NCBI GenBank assembly: GCA_004154925.1
Contig: QJNS01000277.1
Span: forward strand, 34,169 to 98,168
DNA: 64,000 nt
Direction of reading: 5' to 3'
DNA from: Monosporascus cannonballus
Taxonomy: Eukaryota; Ascomycota; Sordariomycetes; Xylariales
Shown: positions 44,071 through 56,760 of the stretch, piece after piece
Position numbering within the stretch: position 1 is the first letter of the stretch
Layout: each line of letters opens with the position of its first letter
Position numbers and translations under genes: made by a program
The notes under the pieces: generated by a model
Told to the model about the DNA's origin: nothing
The model's database searches: none
Seen by the model: only the letters and a program-made list of their open reading frames with translations

Positions 44071-47000
44071 TTTGGCGAGTCGTCTCGAAAACCGGTCAAC
44101 TTCAGGTGACTGTACAAATGCTTCCCCAGCTCGATTGAAAGAGTTGGTAGGAATGACAAGCTTTCAGACGAGGGGGATGGGACGCTTTTGACACGAGGGA
44201 GAGCTCGCGCCAACTGCTGATTAAACCACCCCAGATCATCCGTCAAGAGAGTGGCGGTGCTGTTAACCTGGATTTCCTTGGCTTGTCCACTGGTGCCAGA
44301 ATGCGATTCGGGCGTTCTAGAGGGTCCAAGAGAGTCCAGGGGGTTGGGGGTGTGTGTGGGGACTTCTAACCAGGTACGTAGATCAGGGCCCTTGGGAACT
44401 ACCAATCCCGAAATTAAACTGTACGAGCAAGTCGGTGATAGCCAGACTATCGCGTTGTGTGGGGTGTGGAGAGACGGTGGACGATCGCTTGTGACAGTGG
44501 CACCTTTCTAGGATTAAAGCCACCGGTCGGTGGGTGTAAAAGCAAAAGGGTTCTGTGAAGTGTGTTCTCGAGCAAGCAACATGTAATAGTACGACTGTAA
44601 GGTAGAAAGAAAAGGCGTGGGGGTTGGGTGCGTGCAGAAAGCTCGTCGCTAATTCAGCACGAGAGAAGTGATTTAAGTATAGTATGTACTAAATACCTAC
44701 CTACCAACGTGCACAGTATGTACTTATTAGCCAAGCAAAACAAGACAACAGGCAATGATTCAGGGGCTATACGGATGATGGTCATAATCGATAACCATTG
44801 GCATTGTGGTCAATGGTCCAACGAATATTATTCAAAAGGGGGTTGGGTACGTGGTCTCGTAGGAAGGTGGTTGAATTCGGCACTTAATATTCGTATTTCC
44901 TTCGCATACTGCTTCGTATATTTAGTCCGTAGCAGGTATTAGTTACCAGTTCGGGTTAAGCGCTCCGGACCCGGACGCCCCCCATTTCTTGACATTCTCA
45001 CTTTCCATTTCTTCATGCAGTAGAGCGGGAGAAACCTTGAGAAGATGTGAACATGTTTATGTCATTCCTATCGGCTCACTGTGTTGTCTACCTCGGTATC
45101 CAGATGTGATCCTTGGGGATCTTGCTTCCATATATTCAGTGTAATCGCAATCTAGAACTCCACATCAGAGGATGGTTGGCATTTTGAAGAACACGCACAG
45201 GGCATTAATGCAGGATTAGTTAGCGCCCTTGTACAAACAGAGTCGGGGGAGGCGACTAGCTCCCATTGGCTAAAAAGGAGTTATAACTGCTATTTCGAGA
45301 TGGCCCAGAGCGTTACAAGGTACTAGGTACGTAAAGCGGTAACCCCTAGGATGTATGTATGCTTTGGTCCAACTGATACCGATCACAACCCAAACCTTTT
45401 AACAGCTGGAAGTCCGCGTGTTCAACCATTCATTTTCGCTTTAAACCTTCAGGAGAGAGCCAAGTAAAGCTGCCGGAGTAGTCTCAACGACATTTAATGG
45501 TGACCATTAACAAGAAGCTCGCTGCATCATGGCAACGTATGGTTGCAGTACCTGCAGGGGCTAGAGTCCTGGCTGCATAGTGGTTGCATTGGCGGACTTG
45601 GGCTGCATCCAGCAGCCTCCGGTAGCGCAGTTAACGTGCTCGACCAAGCTTCCAAGCCGGCCTATTCCAGCCCCCTGGCCGCCTCTCTTGCCTCCCGAGT
45701 CTTCTTTTGCGAAGCGCTTCGAGGGACTGGATGTAACAAGTGCCTTCACGCCAATTTGATTGCCAGTCGATCGCGACCACTCGAGACGACACGAAACAGG
45801 CAGATTAAGCTCGTATTCCCGCGCCGCCTCTTCATTGGAATGCGGGCCGCGCACCAAAATATTTGAAGCGGTAGCTTCCTGTTTCCATACAAAGGAGTTG
45901 CTGACGTCTCCCTTTAGCACTTAAAAAGTCCGGTTCCGATCTTCCCAAGTCATGGATTGGTATTGTGCCATTTTGGGATTTCTTCGCCCAATATCACCGA
46001 TCCATTGTTAGACACATTTCCTCATCCAGTCAGCCCCCAAGACGATCCGCAAGCCATAGACACGCCATAGATCGCCGCGTGTCGTTGGTGGGATAACCCC
46101 TAAAACCCCGTCGATCGATCGCACCATTGTTCCATCGGGAACGGCGTTTCAAGCCTTCTAGAACGCCGTTCTAAAGCGAGGAGCTTGAGCCCGGCGCACC
46201 ATCGCTGATCTCGAATATCCCAATTTTACCAAGAACGTAAGACAAGGGCACAATAACCTTCCCTTCGTAAAAGGTACGCCCTGACGCATTTTCAACTTTA
46301 ACAATGTGTCGACCACAAAGTCAGGTTACTTATTATCTGCCTAGCAAAGCGTGTCTTTGAGTATGGTTCGCCACTGCAATAGGCCCTCATCCGACTGAAC
46401 TACGTCGCCCTACCCTGATATAATTGGTATGCGCCACATACAATCAGAGGTCAACATACAGGCTCCCGCTCAATTGCCCACCAATCAATCTACCGCGACG
46501 CATTAATGCAGCGTTAAAGCCTCCCGCGTAACGCCAAATCAAGGTGAAGGACCCCGCGTTTGAGTCTAACCGAACCCAAAGCGTTTCAACCTCGAGCAAT
46601 CATGCCCAATCGAGTCTTGCGGCCCATAATCATTCGATTGAGCATCACCGCTGTGCTGATCGAGGGATGATCCATGAGTCGCGACGTCGTATCCAGGAAT
46701 ATCGCCACGGGGCTATTCGCTTATCATCATGAGGACTTTCGCTTTGGATGACTCATGGATACGGACTGACTCGTGGAGTTACATATTTACATCCGACGAA
46801 ATCTACAAGTGTAAGCCAGCGTTTCTGTTAAACACCCGGTTTCCAAAATTGCCTGGTAAACACCTCTTTGGACGCAGCGACTGTTCGTGGGCGGGAATTC
46901 GGGACAGCCTCCTCCGCCTGCTGGCTCTGGATCATCTTTACGAAGGGCTCGCAGGCTCGGCAGCAGTATTACGTGTTCGGAACAAACGACTTCTCCGTGC

Positions 47001-48646
47001 TTTCGAGGGTGTCGCAGTGCAAAAAACGACCCGTTATGGCTCCTAGGGAAAAACGCTATATATATACACGTATATCCTGACTGCAAACAGAGGGTCAATT
47101 GCAGTTCTAGCCATAGACCTGGACACCATCCCGGTTCCATGGCGAAGAGTAAAGATTTTATAGGACTGTTCCTTCGCATCTTTTCGCATAACCGAGACAT
47201 AAATTCTGAGGCAAGCCCTTCAATAACAAGGTTAGAAACCCTCCAATTCCGTGAGGCTATGAACAAAACATGGCCGCATCTAACGAAGAACGTTATGCAA
47301 AGCCGAAGAACTTGATATACACCATACATCTGGTAAACCCCTGGCGAGGTCAGGCAAGCGTCCCTGAAGGTTCTCTTGATCCATGTTACTTTGCTCTCAG
47401 CGATAACAGGATAGTCAGCCTAAAAGAAAGCAGACACGGCCACCATCGACGGATGTCCATGGGAGTACAATTATGAATGGGGTTTCCAGCAAGTTATTCG
47501 ATATAGTTACGTGCAACCGACTTGCGAATGGCAGCGCTGCCAATCGGAGAGGTAGGTCTCGGCTGCGCTTCAACTATGGGGTGTAGATGTCAAGATAGGT
47601 TCAATGCCCGGCACGTTCCACAGCCCGTGACTAGCCTTGCGGGCTTGGGCCCTACACAAAATTGTATATACGCAGATGGTGTGGGCCGCCTTACTCTAAT
47701 TCACACCCCTATTCCAACAGTATAATCAGGGAGAATGCTCGAGTGATGCAGAATGATTGAGGAAGATGACATGTTACTCTAGGTCTTGTGGCGATGGGTT
47801 AGATGGGCACTGCTACGAGTCAGAGACGCGGAGAATATTAATGTTTAAGTCAGAGCATACGGAACAAGCACGACATGAAAACCGTAAAGAGTACTCAAGA
47901 GACCAGTTCCCATCGAGGACCTCCTCAACAAGCCGACCCCGAACCTCAACCTCAAAATGAAGACTCCCACGGCTCTTAGCAATCTTCCATGGTAGCATGG
48001 AGTGGTACATCTCGAATGATCTCCAAGCATTCTGGACAACTAACCAGAGCCATCGGGGCCCCTTGAAAGCCACCCGGACGGCCCGCGAGACTGACGTCCA
48101 CGCTTTAAGTAGCAGCAAGGACGGCGCAAACATTCCTTCAACAAGTTGTCTTCAGAATTTGGTAGAGCGGCAAGACAGAAACCTCGCCGGCTGGTAGGGC
48201 TAGCACTTGGCAACCACAATTTTGTCGTCCCCCACCGGGCATGTCGTCTGGAGGACTCAACGGGAATTGGGAATATTCATACGCCGGTCCCGAGAGGTGG
48301 CAGATACGATGTATGCGTGCCTATCTAAACCCATACTGGATTCCCCGCCTGTACACCCAGCGCCCCTAATTTTCGGTCCCCATTTGAAGAACAGATCTTC
48401 CTCGCCAAGAAGAGCCTAACGGGCGACTGCTCATAAGTTGTCAGCACGGCTAACAATACCGTGCCCAGGGTTTATAGTGAAACCCGCCGACGAAGCCTGT
48501 GAGCTCTCTGCCAAACCCCCGCACGGATCAGTATGTCTAGAACCCTGCCTCTTAATTCATCCGTAAGAGTCAGGCCTCGTAATGCCTAGTATAGACTCAA
48601 GTCCCTGTTTAATTCAATACTACTGCGATCAACCCGTAAGGACATT
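44071..48646. other. 4.6 kb without a recognisable gene
   Basis: The part next to 44070 should contain the BAR gene promoter and leader. Beyond about 44.6 kb there are only unrelated short ORFs. The longest is about 180 codons, at 46787-47329 (-), with overlapping ORFs on the other strand and no family motif. No repeats with clear ends, no RNA genes and no splice-consistent exon chain were seen. It may hold anciently decayed genes. Confidence 0.45.
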
Positions 48647-48648
48647 TA

Positions 48649-49218
48649 GGGGCTGTTCCCAAACTTTCAGCATTAGCAGCTTATTCTGAATATACTTGGG
48701 CTCTTCCGAAAATCTATTATGGGGCTTGTACCCCAGGTATCTTGAAATTTGCTTGTGGGTCAGTCTCCATTTTATCGACGATGCACCCAATTAAGATTAA
48801 TTATTTTTTAAGTTTGCTGAACATACGGACATGCGTTTTCAACTACAAAATCGGTACTGAAAAGATTGTGGGTCCATCGCTGGTTTCATTTTGATTCGTC
48901 GAATTTTCTGACATTTGTACATACTGAGTAAGAGGCCAAATATTAACATCCTTGTCAGATACCCCTTAGCGGTGGAGCCAGCGCTATTACTATATTGAGG
49001 TTTTAATTTATATAAGCGCTTGCTTAATCGGAATCAGATAATGTTTAACCTTTATATATGAAAAGGTATAAAAATTAAAGATTATAATATATGTAATGAT
49101 AAATATTAAAATCTATAAACTAATTACCTGACTAGGATGTTAAACTTACCCCTATGACGTAGTATTGCCGTCAAAGAGGTTATTAAGTAAGCCATGTTGA
49201 AAGTTTGGGAACAGCCTC
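48649..49218. mobile_element. MITE-like element C, 570 bp, flanked by TA
   Basis: Inverted terminal repeats of about 22 bases: GGGGCTGTTCCCAAACTTTC at the left, and the same word with one change (GAGGCTGTTCCC...) read in from the right. Flanked by TA on both sides (48647-48648, 49219-49220). The interior is AT-rich (especially 48990-49130) without a coding ORF. The termini differ from MITEs A and B, so this is another family. The size and TA target fit a deleted or RIP-altered Tc1/mariner-type element. Confidence 0.8.
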
Positions 49219-49220
49219 TA

Positions 49221-51173
49221 TGTTACGGCCTGGTCATCCGTAAGAGCTCCAGAGTATATATGCAGCCGTAAGCACCAGGATGATTGCCACAATTGCGATC
49301 ATTCCACCGATCTTTTGCCCTGGTGGCGTAATGGTATGGTGCAGCCATAACATTCTAACCTGGAGGGGAACCGCTATAGGTAGGGTGCTGCTATGCTGGA
49401 GGTAGATTGGCTATTCGGGTATGCAGTGGACCCCCAGTTTTTCGGTCAATTATTGAGAGCATTGGAGGAATTAGGGGTAGCTTTTAAGAGCTCTGAAGGA
49501 TGATGCGTTTTTGTTAGTAATATAGCAGAAACCCTTGCTTCGAGGGGATCCACAAGCGATCTGAAAGCATATATGGCGTGAGGCACAATCTCCGAGTGAC
49601 ATTTCTAGAGTTTGTGCAGTAATTTGCTTCACGCGTATGCTAAGACCTCCCCTTGATCTTACTAACAGCGACAGTAAATAGCTACAGTGTTAAGCAATAA
49701 CTTGCGCCGAATACTTGTTGGCTAGTACAGGTCCTTTTTCTGAGGTGCATCGGTTCTAGGGAAATCTGCAAGGTACAAGAAGAGGTCTAAACCTATGCGA
49801 GGCGGGAACATCTAACTGAAGACCTCTACACCGCCTCAGGGTGGCAGTCTTGGATGACGATATTACGGACGTGCAGATAACCAAAAAGCGGCCCAGAGCG
49901 TTAGCTAGCAATAAAGTTGGGGAACCAAACTCATCTGTTGATTGCCGGGAGTGGATATGTTTTCTTTTCTTTTCTTGTATTACTTCGTTTCGACCGAATC
50001 ATAGCTAAGCGCTATTTTCTTTTCATTCCTATACGCATTCTCAAGGACTGTTTATAGAAAGCAGCACCCAAAGGCTAGGGGACTTGGAGTTGTTCAGAGA
50101 TTCAATGCAGTGAAGTTTGAAGTCTTTATTTATATGGCCCAGATCAGACCTTCAGAGACGGCAGAGCGGTTGGTAAATTTCGGCTGTTCCTCTCACATTA
50201 CAGTTTCAAATACTCCGCTTAAGGGACTCAATAAACGAAGACGAGCCTCCTCAAGAAAGCAGGTGTCGAATAATGGCCAATCTTGTAGTAATGAGGTAAA
50301 TTTTACCTATCACTTACATCCAATTTTCAACGCCACAGAGTGGTTTTCTCAAGCCCATGATCCTTCCGAGTGTAACCCTCCGCCATCAGATATCAGCATA
50401 GGTTTGGGCGGAACGATATTCGCTATCAAGGTAACTGGAACAATTTGTTAAACAATTCAAGACTGGCTTAATTATATGGTGGATTGTGTGTTCTGGTTAG
50501 GTCTACTAGCTGCTCTTGAAAGTGTTTGAATCGCCGAGTGCTCGAGCATTCGCAAAAGAATATCTGGTTTAATGTCACTCCTTGGCAAAAAAGCCGTTGA
50601 GGGCCTGCCATAATTGGCAGACCACCTTCTTGGAACCTTGGAGCTCTGATGTATGCACATGCGGTGGAACCCTATATCAAATTACATTATGCGCTGATAG
50701 CTGACATACACAGACGGTTCCTCCAAACAAACGACTTCCTACGGCCCCGAGAAACTTTTGACAACGTCATTATGCCCTTAGCAACGTAAGTCCGGATCTC
50801 AGGGTTGCAGTGGCTCGTTGCCGGCTGACATCGTGGAGGAATTGGCTAGCCCAGACGCTTGCGCCTTTCCCAAGCTCACGCAGGACATACTCCAAATACG
50901 ATATTATAGACTATGTTGTGCCACACCATATGCGGAGCTTCTACATTCTGTCCGCCATGAGGTAGGCTGCAGACACAATGGAGAGTTTGGTTCGTTCGGG
51001 TTGCCTAGCGTCCAGGGATTCTACCCACACCACCCGTTTCTTATGACCATAGGAACCACCCTTGATTACTGAATGCTTATTGAGGAGGTATACGCGATGA
51101 TCTAATCCCTGACAGCGTCTTATGTACAGCTATAAGTGAGGAGGGAGGGGCGTACACCAAGCTCGGCAAGGCC
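49221..51173. other. About 2 kb without a recognisable gene
   Basis: Contains a CT-rich patch near 49960-50030 followed by a 113-codon ORF at 50110-50451 (+) without any motif, and an 84-codon ORF at 50818-51072 (+). Neither shows splice-consistent neighbours or a signal peptide, so I do not call them genes. Confidence 0.4.
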
Positions 51174-51180
51174 TATAAAT
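51174..51180 (+). promoter_or_regulatory. TATA box candidate of the FAD-oxidase pseudogene
   Basis: TATAAAT lies 78 bases upstream of the ATG at 51258, a normal fungal spacing. It belongs to a gene that is now broken. Confidence 0.45.
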
Positions 51181-51908
51181 CCTCCGGGTATGGCTTACCT
51201 TCGAACGAGGCCGGAAGCCAACGTATTAAATACCCACTCCGACGGATTATTAAAAACATGCGCCGATTTATAGGAACGATACTATTCGCCACTTTCGCGT
51301 TTGTGCAATGCATCGATGTCAATTTCCCCTTTGAATCAGTCCAGCTTACAAGTGCGGATGTTGGAAATTACTCCGCGATTGACTTCGGTAACAAAAACGC
51401 TGTGTCACCAGTTTATGATGGGCCAGCGTGCAAGGCGTACCCAGGCACCCCTGAGTGGCCACTCGACCACCAGTGGTCCCTGCTGAACGCGTCACTTGGG
51501 GGCGTTCTTCTAAAACCTGTACCCATAGCGGCTGCTTGTTACGACGGACCCTACCAAGACGCATCACGCTGCAATTTCCTCCTGCGGGATGCTAGGACCT
51601 CTCGCGTCTATATCAATGACCCCCTTGCAGTACTGACGGAGTGGCCTGAGGGAGACACTTGTTACGCCACGTCGCAAACTCAAGGATTGGATTGCACTCA
51701 GGGCGGCTTCCCAGTCTATGTCTTCAATGCTACGACAGTGAAACATATACAGATCGCCGTTAATTTTGCCAGAAACAATAATATACGGCTAGTTGTCAAG
51801 TGGGTTTTTGACTTTTGCAGTTTCTCAGTTGACACTACAGTGTGACGTTTAATATGCGCACAGAGCATTCAAATGGATAGAGGTAGATACAAGTACGTAT
51901 ATGGCAGA

Positions 51909-52095
51909 TGTCGTGGAATAGGGGTATCTATGTTAGTCATCAGGCTCCCAGCACCCCGGAAGAACCTTATTCCGGCGCGCCCACAGTATATAGAGAGTTT
52001 CCTAGCCACCGCTCGCTAGAGCTCAATTCTAGCCAGACAATTATCACTTCTCACACTCTATGTTACCTTATCTACCGATCGGCTTAACTGTGACA
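51909..52095 (+). mobile_element. 187-bp solo LTR, copy 2 (target duplication GCAGA), inside intron 1 of the FAD oxidase
   Basis: Begins TGTCGTGGAATAGG, ends AACTGTGACA, and is flanked by exact GCAGA repeats at 51904-51908 and 52096-52100. It is the same length as the copy at 12574-12760, with few differences, mostly transitions. It lies wholly within the intron 51800-52124, upstream of the branch site CCTAAC (52106-52111), so it need not have destroyed splicing. Without it the intron would be about 134 nt. Confidence 0.93.
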
Positions 52096-53326
52096 GCAGA
52101 ATTGACCTAACATTCTGATTCTAGAAACTCAGGCCATGACTTCCTCGGGCGGTCAGTGGGCTTCGGAAGCCTCAGCATCTTGACACACTGGTTAAGGACG
52201 TTGAATTCCTTCCCGAATACAGTATAGGTGAATACGATGGAATGGCGGCTCGAGTCAGTTCCGGCCTTGAAAGTTGGGAGATGTTCGCTCATATGAGGCG
52301 CCACAACATGACCCTCCTAGTCGCAGGCGGCTATACTGTCGGCGGCTATGGCGGTTGGTTCGCCGGCGGTGGTCATTCGGCACTGGCTTCGAAATACGGC
52401 CTTGGCGCAGACCAAGTCCTTTCAATCAATGTCGTCACCGCAGATGGGAGGTTCGTCACGGCTGATATGAACCAGAACACTGACCTTTTCTATGCGCTCC
52501 GGGGAGGCGGAGGAAGTAAGTCCCATGCTTCTCGTTGCGTAATTCGATCCTGCGGCTTTACTAACTACAACTATAGGCACTTATGGTGTAGTAACTTCTC
52601 TCGTTGTTAAGGCTCACCCGAGAATACAAGTCCTTGCATCTACTCTTGCGTTCTCTGTGGGTGGCTCGAATCCTTCTGTCGATGATATCGAGACGTTTTG
52701 GCGTGGCTTCGACTTGTATCACGCCTTTGGGTTGACCATCGTCGATAACGGGGGTACCGCATACAGCTACATTCGACCCTCAAGGAGCAGCGGCTTCACG
52801 TTCACGACAGACATCGAAGTTCCCGGAATGTCCGAACAAGAGTTGTTCGCGTTCGTGCAGCCGTTGTACGACGACCTTATCGCAATCGGGGTCCGCGTGA
52901 GCAATCCCAGACCCACGCGAGCTGCGAACTGGGCAGATACGAGCCAAGGACTAGGCGGCGTTCTCGGCAGCTCGCGCTTCGCCAGCCGTCTGTTTCCGCG
53001 CGCGAACTTCGAGGACGAGGCCCTGTTCGTCTCCACCTAGCAGGCACTTCGAGAATCCGTCGAGGTGGGCTACGTCTTCCACGGCATCCACATGCAGCCT
53101 GCTGAGGAGGTCGCTGGGTATCCCGGGAACAACGCCGTGAACCCAGCTTTCCGCACCACGGTCATGCATGCTGACCTGTTCGACTTCGTGAGCCTGCGTG
53201 GTCTGTCTCCACGGGAGTTCAACGAAGCGCATGAACGGCTCGACGAACAGATGCAGAAGTGGAGGGCCGTCTCGCCGGACTCCGGCGCGTATTTCAACGA
53301 GGCCGATGTGCAGGAGCCGAGTTGGC

Positions 53327-53360
53327 AGCAAGCCTTCTTCGGGAGCAAGCCTTCTTCGGG
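53327..53360 (+). repeat. 17-bp tandem duplication in coding sequence
   Basis: AGCAAGCCTTCTTCGGG occurs twice head to tail. The single-copy form keeps the oxidase frame (QQAFFGS then NYDRLLE), while the duplication adds 17 bases and shifts it. This is a perfect duplication, hence a young event. Confidence 0.93.
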
Positions 53361-53510
53361 AGCAATTATGACAGGTTGTTGGAGATCAAGCGCGATACTG
53401 ACCCCTGGGGCTTGTTCTACGCAGCCACGACAGTTGGTAGCGAGGAGTGGGTGGTTGTCACAGACGACGGATTGCCGACGCAGAATGGACCACTTTGTAG
53501 AGCTGAATAG

Positions 53511-54240
53511 TCATTAGCTCGACATTTCGTGATATCACCCGCAGTGTGAACTTATATGGAACGGCTGCTGATCTCCGTGCTAAAGTTCAAACGTAGTATA
53601 GAGGTACCGCTGTATGGTATACACTGTCACCTTAAGGAAACGGGAAGCAAGTACGTACGGATTACTGAATGTGGTGCTTTTGGTGAGGAATGTCTCGGCA
53701 CCGTAACTTACCGTATGGTCGGAGTTGCCGATTCTAATAATGTTATTAATGAGAGGAGGCTGGACATTGACAGTCTTTTTCCATTTGGGCTGCGATATAT
53801 TAAGTATTGGGAAAGTAAAGTAAATTTAGGTTTTATTGTTTTCTGAGTTTTCGTTAGAGGCCAGCAAGTAGAGTGGTGCACGTACCAATGCACACCCCCT
53901 CTATTTACACACCTCCAATTTTCCGACCTTTATATTTTAAACGTTAATAAATCCACAAAAACGTTAACAATACTAACATCATATATGTATAATATAAAAG
54001 AAAAGTTAAAGGATTATTTGAAATTTAAATTTTTAAAAATTAAGAAACGATAACGTCAATACCATGCATAAGAGAAAATAATATTAAAAAAAAAGAAATT
54101 ATAAAAATTTAAAATATGCTTAACATCTAATTAAATATGTTTTTTTAAAAAAGTAATTATAACATTTAGTTATACGTTATAAAGAGCAAAGTATATAAAT
54201 AAATACTATATTAAAGTATTTATAAAATTTTAAAATTTAA
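53511..54240. other. 3' flank of the pseudogene and start of the AT-rich block
   Basis: Base composition changes sharply near 53,850-53,900 from mixed to strongly AT-rich. A 96-codon ORF at 53556-53846 (+) has no motif and is not called a gene. Confidence 0.5.
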
Positions 54241-54555
54241 TACGTAATCGCGGACACGCTACTACCCTCTTCGAGTTTGGCAGCGATGTTACGACCTAAC
54301 CAGGCTTGGCCTAAGGAAACGGTCGGGCCAAAATTACGGAAGTTATATTAGCCCGAATCACTTGATCAATGTTCAGCAGATCGCATCTAAGCATTACTGA
54401 ACAACGATAAGCAATCGCTTAGTAAAACTTTACTAAATAAAAACGAACAATAACCAAAAAAAATTAATATATAGATACGTTTATTACCATAATTCTAAAT
54501 AATACCAGTTTGTAACATTTATTAATACCAACAACTTGTTATATACCTTTGATAT

Positions 54556-54705
54556 TGTTACGGCACTAGCAAAGCGACTTATTTAAACCGCCGTTTCGCT
54601 ATATATACGCAAGCGCTACGCGCTTGCTAGATAACTCTCTTTTTTCTTCCTCGTACAATAACAGAATATTTTCCAGAAACTTAAGAGACGTACAGCGCCG
54701 TAACA
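54556..54705 (+). mobile_element. 150-bp LTR-like repeat, left copy
   Basis: Begins TGTTACGGCACTAGC, ends GCGCCGTAACA, and carries TATATACGC and the palindromic patch GCAAGCGCTACGCGCTTGC. It is the same length as, and highly similar to, 60771-60920. Flanking pentamers (GATAT and GGTAA) do not match. It interrupts the left long repeat of the ruined retroelement, so it inserted after that one. Confidence 0.8.
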
Positions 54706-56630
54706 GGTAATACGAAACGTAACTAACATATTTTATTATTTAAATTCCCATAATACTTTTGTTAATATAAACCCGTTAACTTAGATTTAATAATTAATTA
54801 AACTATATAACCGTTATACGTTATAAATTTTTATTTAATAATACCGCTAAACATTAAATAATATTCTTTTAATTATTATATTAACTAATACCTAAATATC
54901 TTTTATTATTATATAACTTCAAATCAAAATTAAAAAATTTAAAAAGCAAATTTAATAATTTGCAAAATAAATAATAATTATTTTAATTCGAATTATCGCA
55001 CTTAAGCATAAGATTATGAAGCCTTAATTTTACGATAAAAAAAGAACGTTTAAAATTTTTTATTTAAATACGAATATATTTCCGTTTTTAAATTTTAAAC
55101 GAATTCGTAAATAAAACTCTCATTGTAACAATTGTTTTTACGAAAAATATTTTAGACTAGTTTAAGTTAATTATAAAGGAGTATCTGAAAAACATTAAGG
55201 CCAATTAAGAGAAAATTATAAAGATTTTTTTCTTTAATTATATAAATTTTAAGAAAAATTTAAAAGCCAATTTTAAAATCTAATTAAAAAACAAACGGCA
55301 ATATAACAAATTTTGCAATTATAATAAAAAACTTTATTTCGAAATACGGTATCAATTTTAAAAACCTTATAACTAAAATTAAATAAACCGATAACGAAAA
55401 GAATAATTTAATTAATATATTTTAAAATAAATTAAAAAATAACATTAAACATAAAATTATTAAATTTTTAAAGCTTAAAATTTTAAATCGATATATTACA
55501 GAAATTATTAAAATTAACAACAAACTATACGAATAACGCTTAAAGAAAAAAATATATTTTAAAATACGAAAATTAATTAATTAATTAAAGAAAAAACGCA
55601 ACGTATTATTTATTTCGTACGATATAACATTAAGACCTATAGAACTTAAAGTTACTTATAAAAAAACTAAAACTAAATCAAATATTATAATTATAACAAA
55701 ATAAGATATAAGGCATTTAAATATTAAATACCTAAAAAGTTATAATTAGACTATTAAATAGATATACTGGAAAAATAATTTAAAAATAAGAAAAATAATA
55801 ATAATAAAATTATTAACATAATTCGGGCCCAATATGAAAACGGGCTATTTCGACAAGAAATTCGACAAAAAATACGAAAAGCCAAAAGATTAGCCCAAAA
55901 AACATCTAAAAAAGAACAAAATACCTTTAGGGAATAACTAAGAAATATTAAGAATAAACGATAAATATCTATTTTGGAATTCTTAATTAATTCGGTAAAA
56001 TATATGTTATATATTGTCGACTATTAAAATACCTTAATTACGAAAAATCGAAACGGTAAATTTATAATAAAATTACCCGTATATATTATAAAGAATTCGA
56101 TTTTCCTAACCGAATTAAAAAGAATAATAACGATAAATAATAATATCGGTATTTTCGATTTATAATTTCGAAAAATAACATTTATTAATTAATCAACACC
56201 AAAAATTAACCTAAAAAATAATATTTATAAACAAACTTTTATTATTATTATAAGTAATATAATTATCAAATAAAAAAGAATTAATTTAATATACTATAAA
56301 AATATTACTAAAAGATTATTACGGACTTTTATTTTCAATTAATACTTATTTTCAATTTGAACGAAAATAAAGTTATTATAAAAATACCGTAATTTATAAA
56401 TAAACTTTAAAATAACAAATAATATGATGTATAATGAAATATAGTTAATATTATAGGAAAGTAATTTACTTAATAAAAAATTTATATTAAAATTACAAAT
56501 AATTAATATAACTTAAAGAAATACTACGTTAACAATAACGATAAATATAATAACCTAACGCATTATATAAAAAGATATAAATAAGGCTTAATAAATTCAA
56601 AAAGAAATTAAAAAACAAAAATTATTTATA

Positions 56631-56760
56631 TATAACAGTTATGCAGTTTAATCAATTATTAAACTGAAGTCGTAGGATTTATATAAATAAAAATATTATA
56701 GAAATTTAAGTAATAAATATAATAAATTCTTACGTTTCGTAATTCCAAATATATTTTAAG
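56631..56760 (-). repeat. Mutated partial copy of the 308-bp LTR family inside the AT block
   Basis: TATAACAGTTATGCAGTTTA aligns with the start TGTGACGGCTAGGCGGTTTA of the solo LTR at 19376, and similarity continues for about 120 bases past GTTTCGTAATTCCAAA. It lies in the same plus-strand sense as the 19.4-kb copy, hence opposite to the two copies at the ends of the block. This implies a separate insertion or rearrangement inside the retroelement. The far end was not determined. Confidence 0.65.

Larger units (their letters stand above)
51258..53510 (+). pseudogene. Secreted berberine-bridge-type FAD oxidase pseudogene
   Basis: Exons are 51258-51799, 52125-52515 and 52577 onward. Intron 1 (GTGGGT...TTCTAG) carries a solo LTR; intron 2 is GTAAGT...CTATAG. 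The protein began with a signal peptide (MRRFIGTILFATFAFVQC). It has the FAD-binding PCMH features TTVKHIQIAVNFARNNNIRL, then VK|NSGHDFLGRS, GGYTVGGYGGWFAGGGHSAL and DLFYALRGGGGS, and the C-terminal berberine-bridge block ends FNEADVQEP, then NYDRLLEIKRDTDPWGLFY. Three lesions are visible: a 1-base loss in TGGTTAAGG near 52190-52195 (frame changes before DVEFLPEYS), an in-frame TAG at 53038-53040, and a 17-bp tandem duplication at 53327-53360 that shifts the last 50 codons. Apart from these the reading frame is well kept, so inactivation is recent. Confidence 0.88.

Noticed and set aside
46787..47329. 180-codon ORF on the minus strand
   Set aside because: No motif is present, several ORFs lie on the opposite strand, and there is no splice-consistent extension. 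It is not separable from chance.
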